Source: Streptomyces sp. NBC_00094
GTDB lineage: Bacteria > Actinomycetota > Actinomycetes > Streptomycetales > Streptomycetaceae
Assembly: GCF_026343125.1 (NCBI RefSeq)
Contig: NZ_JAPEMB010000001.1
Coordinates: 2,108,001 to 2,172,000 of the forward strand
Length of the DNA stretch: 64,000 nt
Direction of reading: 5' to 3'
In this document: in pieces, positions 62,636 to 64,000 of the stretch
Layout: each line of letters starts with the position of its first letter
Numbering within the stretch: the first letter of the stretch is position 1
Program-made: the position numbers and the translations under genes
Notes under the pieces: model-generated
The model's input: only the letters and a program-made list of their open reading frames with translations
Databases searched by the model: none
Told to the model about the DNA's origin: nothing

Positions 62636-63597
62636 AGTTGGTTCTTCTCCGCATTCCTGGCCGGGTCCGTCTGCTCGATGCCAGACGGGATGTAGCCGGT
62701 CTGCCCCTTCTCGGCCAGCTCCTTCAGGTGCTGCTGGTAGCGCTCCGGAGAGACCACCTTGACGTTGAAGAGCATCCGGGAGTGGTCGACGCCGCACAGT
62801 TCGGCGCACTTGCCGAGGAAGGTGCCTTCCTGCGTCGGGGTCACCTCGAAGGAGTTGGTATGACCCGGGATGACGTCCTGCTTCATGAGGAAGGGGACCA
62901 CCCAGAAGGAGTGGATGACGTCACGCGAGGTCAGGACGAACCGGACCTTCTCGCCCTTCGGCAGCCACAGGGTCGGACCCGGGTTGCCGGTCTGGGGGTT
63001 CCGGTCACCGGGGATACCGGCGTCGTAGACGCCGCCGGCGTTCGCCGGGAAGTCGTCCTGGAACTTGTCCGGGATGGCGGCGAGGTTCGGGGCCGTCTTG
63101 GCGTCACCCGTCACACCCGGCACGTTCTCGACGTAGTTGAAGCCCCAGCTCCACTGGTAGCCGACCACGTTGATGGTGTGGGCGGGCTTGTCGGCGAGCG
63201 ACAGGAGCTTCGACTCGTCGCGCGCGGTGAAGTAGAAGAGGACCGACACGATGATGAGTGGCGTCACCGTGTACAGCGCCTCGATGGGCATGTTGTACCG
63301 CGTCTGCGGGGGTACCTCGACCTTGGTACGGCTGCGCCGGTGGAAGAAGACGGACCACAGGATCAGCCCCCAGACCAGGACGCCCGTGACGAGCGCAGCC
63401 GCCCACGAGCCCTGCCAGAGGGAGAGGATCGTGGGTGCCTCTTCCGTAACCGGAGTGGGCATACCAAGGCGGGGGAAGTCTTCCCAGTTGTACGAGCAGC
63501 CGGTGGCTGTCGCCAGGATCAGGCCCGCAGTCAGCACCTGCGGCAGCTTCCGCCGCATCGGGCGCCGCGACGAGCGGTCGGAGCCGTTGGGACTCAC
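62632..63597 (-). CDS. ctaC: Cytochrome c oxidase subunit II
   Basis: 321 residues. Lipoprotein signal [20 protein letters not shown] (lipobox ATGC), two membrane helices ([37 protein letters not shown]), and the periplasmic CuA domain with [28 protein letters not shown] and the ligand loop [12 protein letters not shown]. It receives electrons directly from QcrC in the actinobacterial supercomplex. First gene of ctaCDF; an inverted repeat lies about 90 bp upstream of its ATG. Confidence 0.96.
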   Translation of the reverse strand: MSPNGSDRSSRRPMRRKLPQVLTAGLILATATGCSYNWEDFPRLGMPTPVTEEAPTILSLWQGSWAAALVTGVLVWGLILWSVFFHRRSRTKVEVPPQTRYNMPIEALYTVTPLIIVSVLFYFTARDESKLLSLADKPAHTINVVGYQWSWGFNYVENVPGVTGDAKTAPNLAAIPDKFQDDFPANAGGVYDAGIPGDRNPQTGNPGPTLWLPKGEKVRFVLTSRDVIHSFWVVPFLMKQDVIPGHTNSFEVTPTQEGTFLGKCAELCGVDHSRMLFNVKVVSPERYQQHLKELAEKGQTGYIPSGIEQTDPARNAEKNQL

Positions 63598-64000
63598 GTA
63601 GCGCCTTCCCGAGAGTCTCGGCCCGCGCTTGGTCGGCCACGGCCGTCCGTCTCGCTGGTCGGTCGCCGCCCCGTGCCGCGGGCAGGGGTTTGGATGTTTA
63701 TGCGGACCAAACCCTACTGGACGCTATTTGGGGTCGCGCGGGGAGGGTGCCCAACGCGCCGTCCGAGTCCCCGAAGGGGTGGACTCCGGGGTTCCGGAGG
63801 GGGGTCCCAGGCGGCCGTTCGGCGGTCTGGCGGCGTACCGGAGCGCACTTCTGACGAGGACTCACGAGAAGCGGACGGGTGTGCGGGCCGGGCGCGTCGG
63901 GCGTGTCGGACGGGCGGGGGCGGGGGCGCGGGAAGGGAGGGGTGGAACGTACGCGGGGAGGGTGGGACGTACGCGGGGAGGGGCGGGGCGCACCCGGAGA
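63598..64000. other. Noncoding region upstream of the ctaC operon
   Basis: No credible gene is seen to the window edge. It holds an inverted repeat GGGTTTGG...CCAAACCC (63686-63714) about 90 bp before ctaC, an A/T-richer patch suitable for the operon promoter, and at 63940-63980 two tandem copies of a 20-bp unit GGTGGGACGTACGCGGGGAG. The far end is very G-rich on the plus strand. Confidence 0.6.

Overview
The window is a high-GC stretch of chromosome with strong GC third-position bias, frequent GTG and some TTG starts, and AGGAGG-type ribosome sites. It carries the actinobacterial qcrCAB-ctaE / ctaCDF respiratory cluster, a TPP-controlled thiOSG operon, a SAM-IV riboswitch, a MacRS-type two-component pair and DUF3040, DUF4126, DUF5304 and SAV_6107-like proteins. 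This is a Streptomyces (or very close relative) core-chromosome region. From memory the gene order matches the Streptomyces coelicolor stretch from metF through glkA to ctaC. No prophage, insertion sequence, biosynthetic gene cluster, CRISPR array, tRNA or rRNA was seen.

Layout. 1-4 kb: the 3' part of a transglutaminase-like membrane protein, DUF3040, a methyltransferase and a HEPN protein. 4-7.8 kb: a self-contained operon of a degenerate ABC ATPase, a YhgE/Pip membrane protein and a TetR repressor, with a near-perfect 26-bp operator over its promoter. 8-11 kb: DUF4126, a CrtI-like oxidoreductase and a Tyr/Gln-rich membrane protein. 11-17 kb: one-carbon and thiamine metabolism (metF, thiE, a TPP riboswitch with thiOSG), an Rv2175c-like DNA-binding protein and a ferredoxin-reductase-like flavoprotein. 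17-22.5 kb: a PASTA Ser/Thr kinase, endonuclease IV, a His-rich DUF4396 protein behind a CsoR-like operator, a 164-bp MITE-like element, a sulfite-oxidase-like protein, and bacterioferritin with its ferredoxin behind an iron box. 22.5-30 kb: aromatic amino acid supply (class II DAHP synthase; fused anthranilate synthase behind a trp attenuator), a large secreted amidase and a D-lactate-dehydrogenase-like enzyme. 30-39.6 kb: MacRS-like regulators, PlsC, a lipase-like hydrolase, glucokinase with its DUF5304 neighbour, an ArsA-like protein, SRPBCC and a phosphoesterase. 39.7-46 kb: a fatty acyl-CoA ligase, two glycosyltransferases and a secreted metallopeptidase-like lipoprotein. 46-51 kb: paired NlpC/P60 hydrolases, a NYN nuclease, a rhomboid and an AsnC-type protein. 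51-54 kb: a SAM-IV-controlled class V aminotransferase and trpD. 54-64 kb: the cytochrome bcc-aa3 respiratory supercomplex genes, interrupted by a receiver-like protein and an L,D-transpeptidase.

How it works together. The window mixes central carbon entry (glk), aromatic precursor flow (DAHP synthase, TrpEG, TrpD), cofactors (thiamine, folate), envelope building and remodelling (PlsC, two glycosyltransferases, amidase, NlpC/P60, L,D-transpeptidase) and terminal respiration. RNA-level control is dense: a TPP riboswitch, a trp attenuator, a SAM-IV riboswitch, and at least seven genes whose -10 box lies 6-7 nt before the start codon, as in leaderless mRNAs.

Most unusual signals: the operator/degenerate ATPase/YhgE operon; two P-loop proteins with Arg in place of the Walker A Lys; tandem duplications running across stop codons (tetR, thiE, a GT87 gene); the MITE-like element whose end supplies a stop codon, with a 32-bp relic 3.7 kb away; a 21-bp perfect palindrome over the ctaE start codon; and a hexapeptide reading frame between the SAM-IV riboswitch and its target gene.
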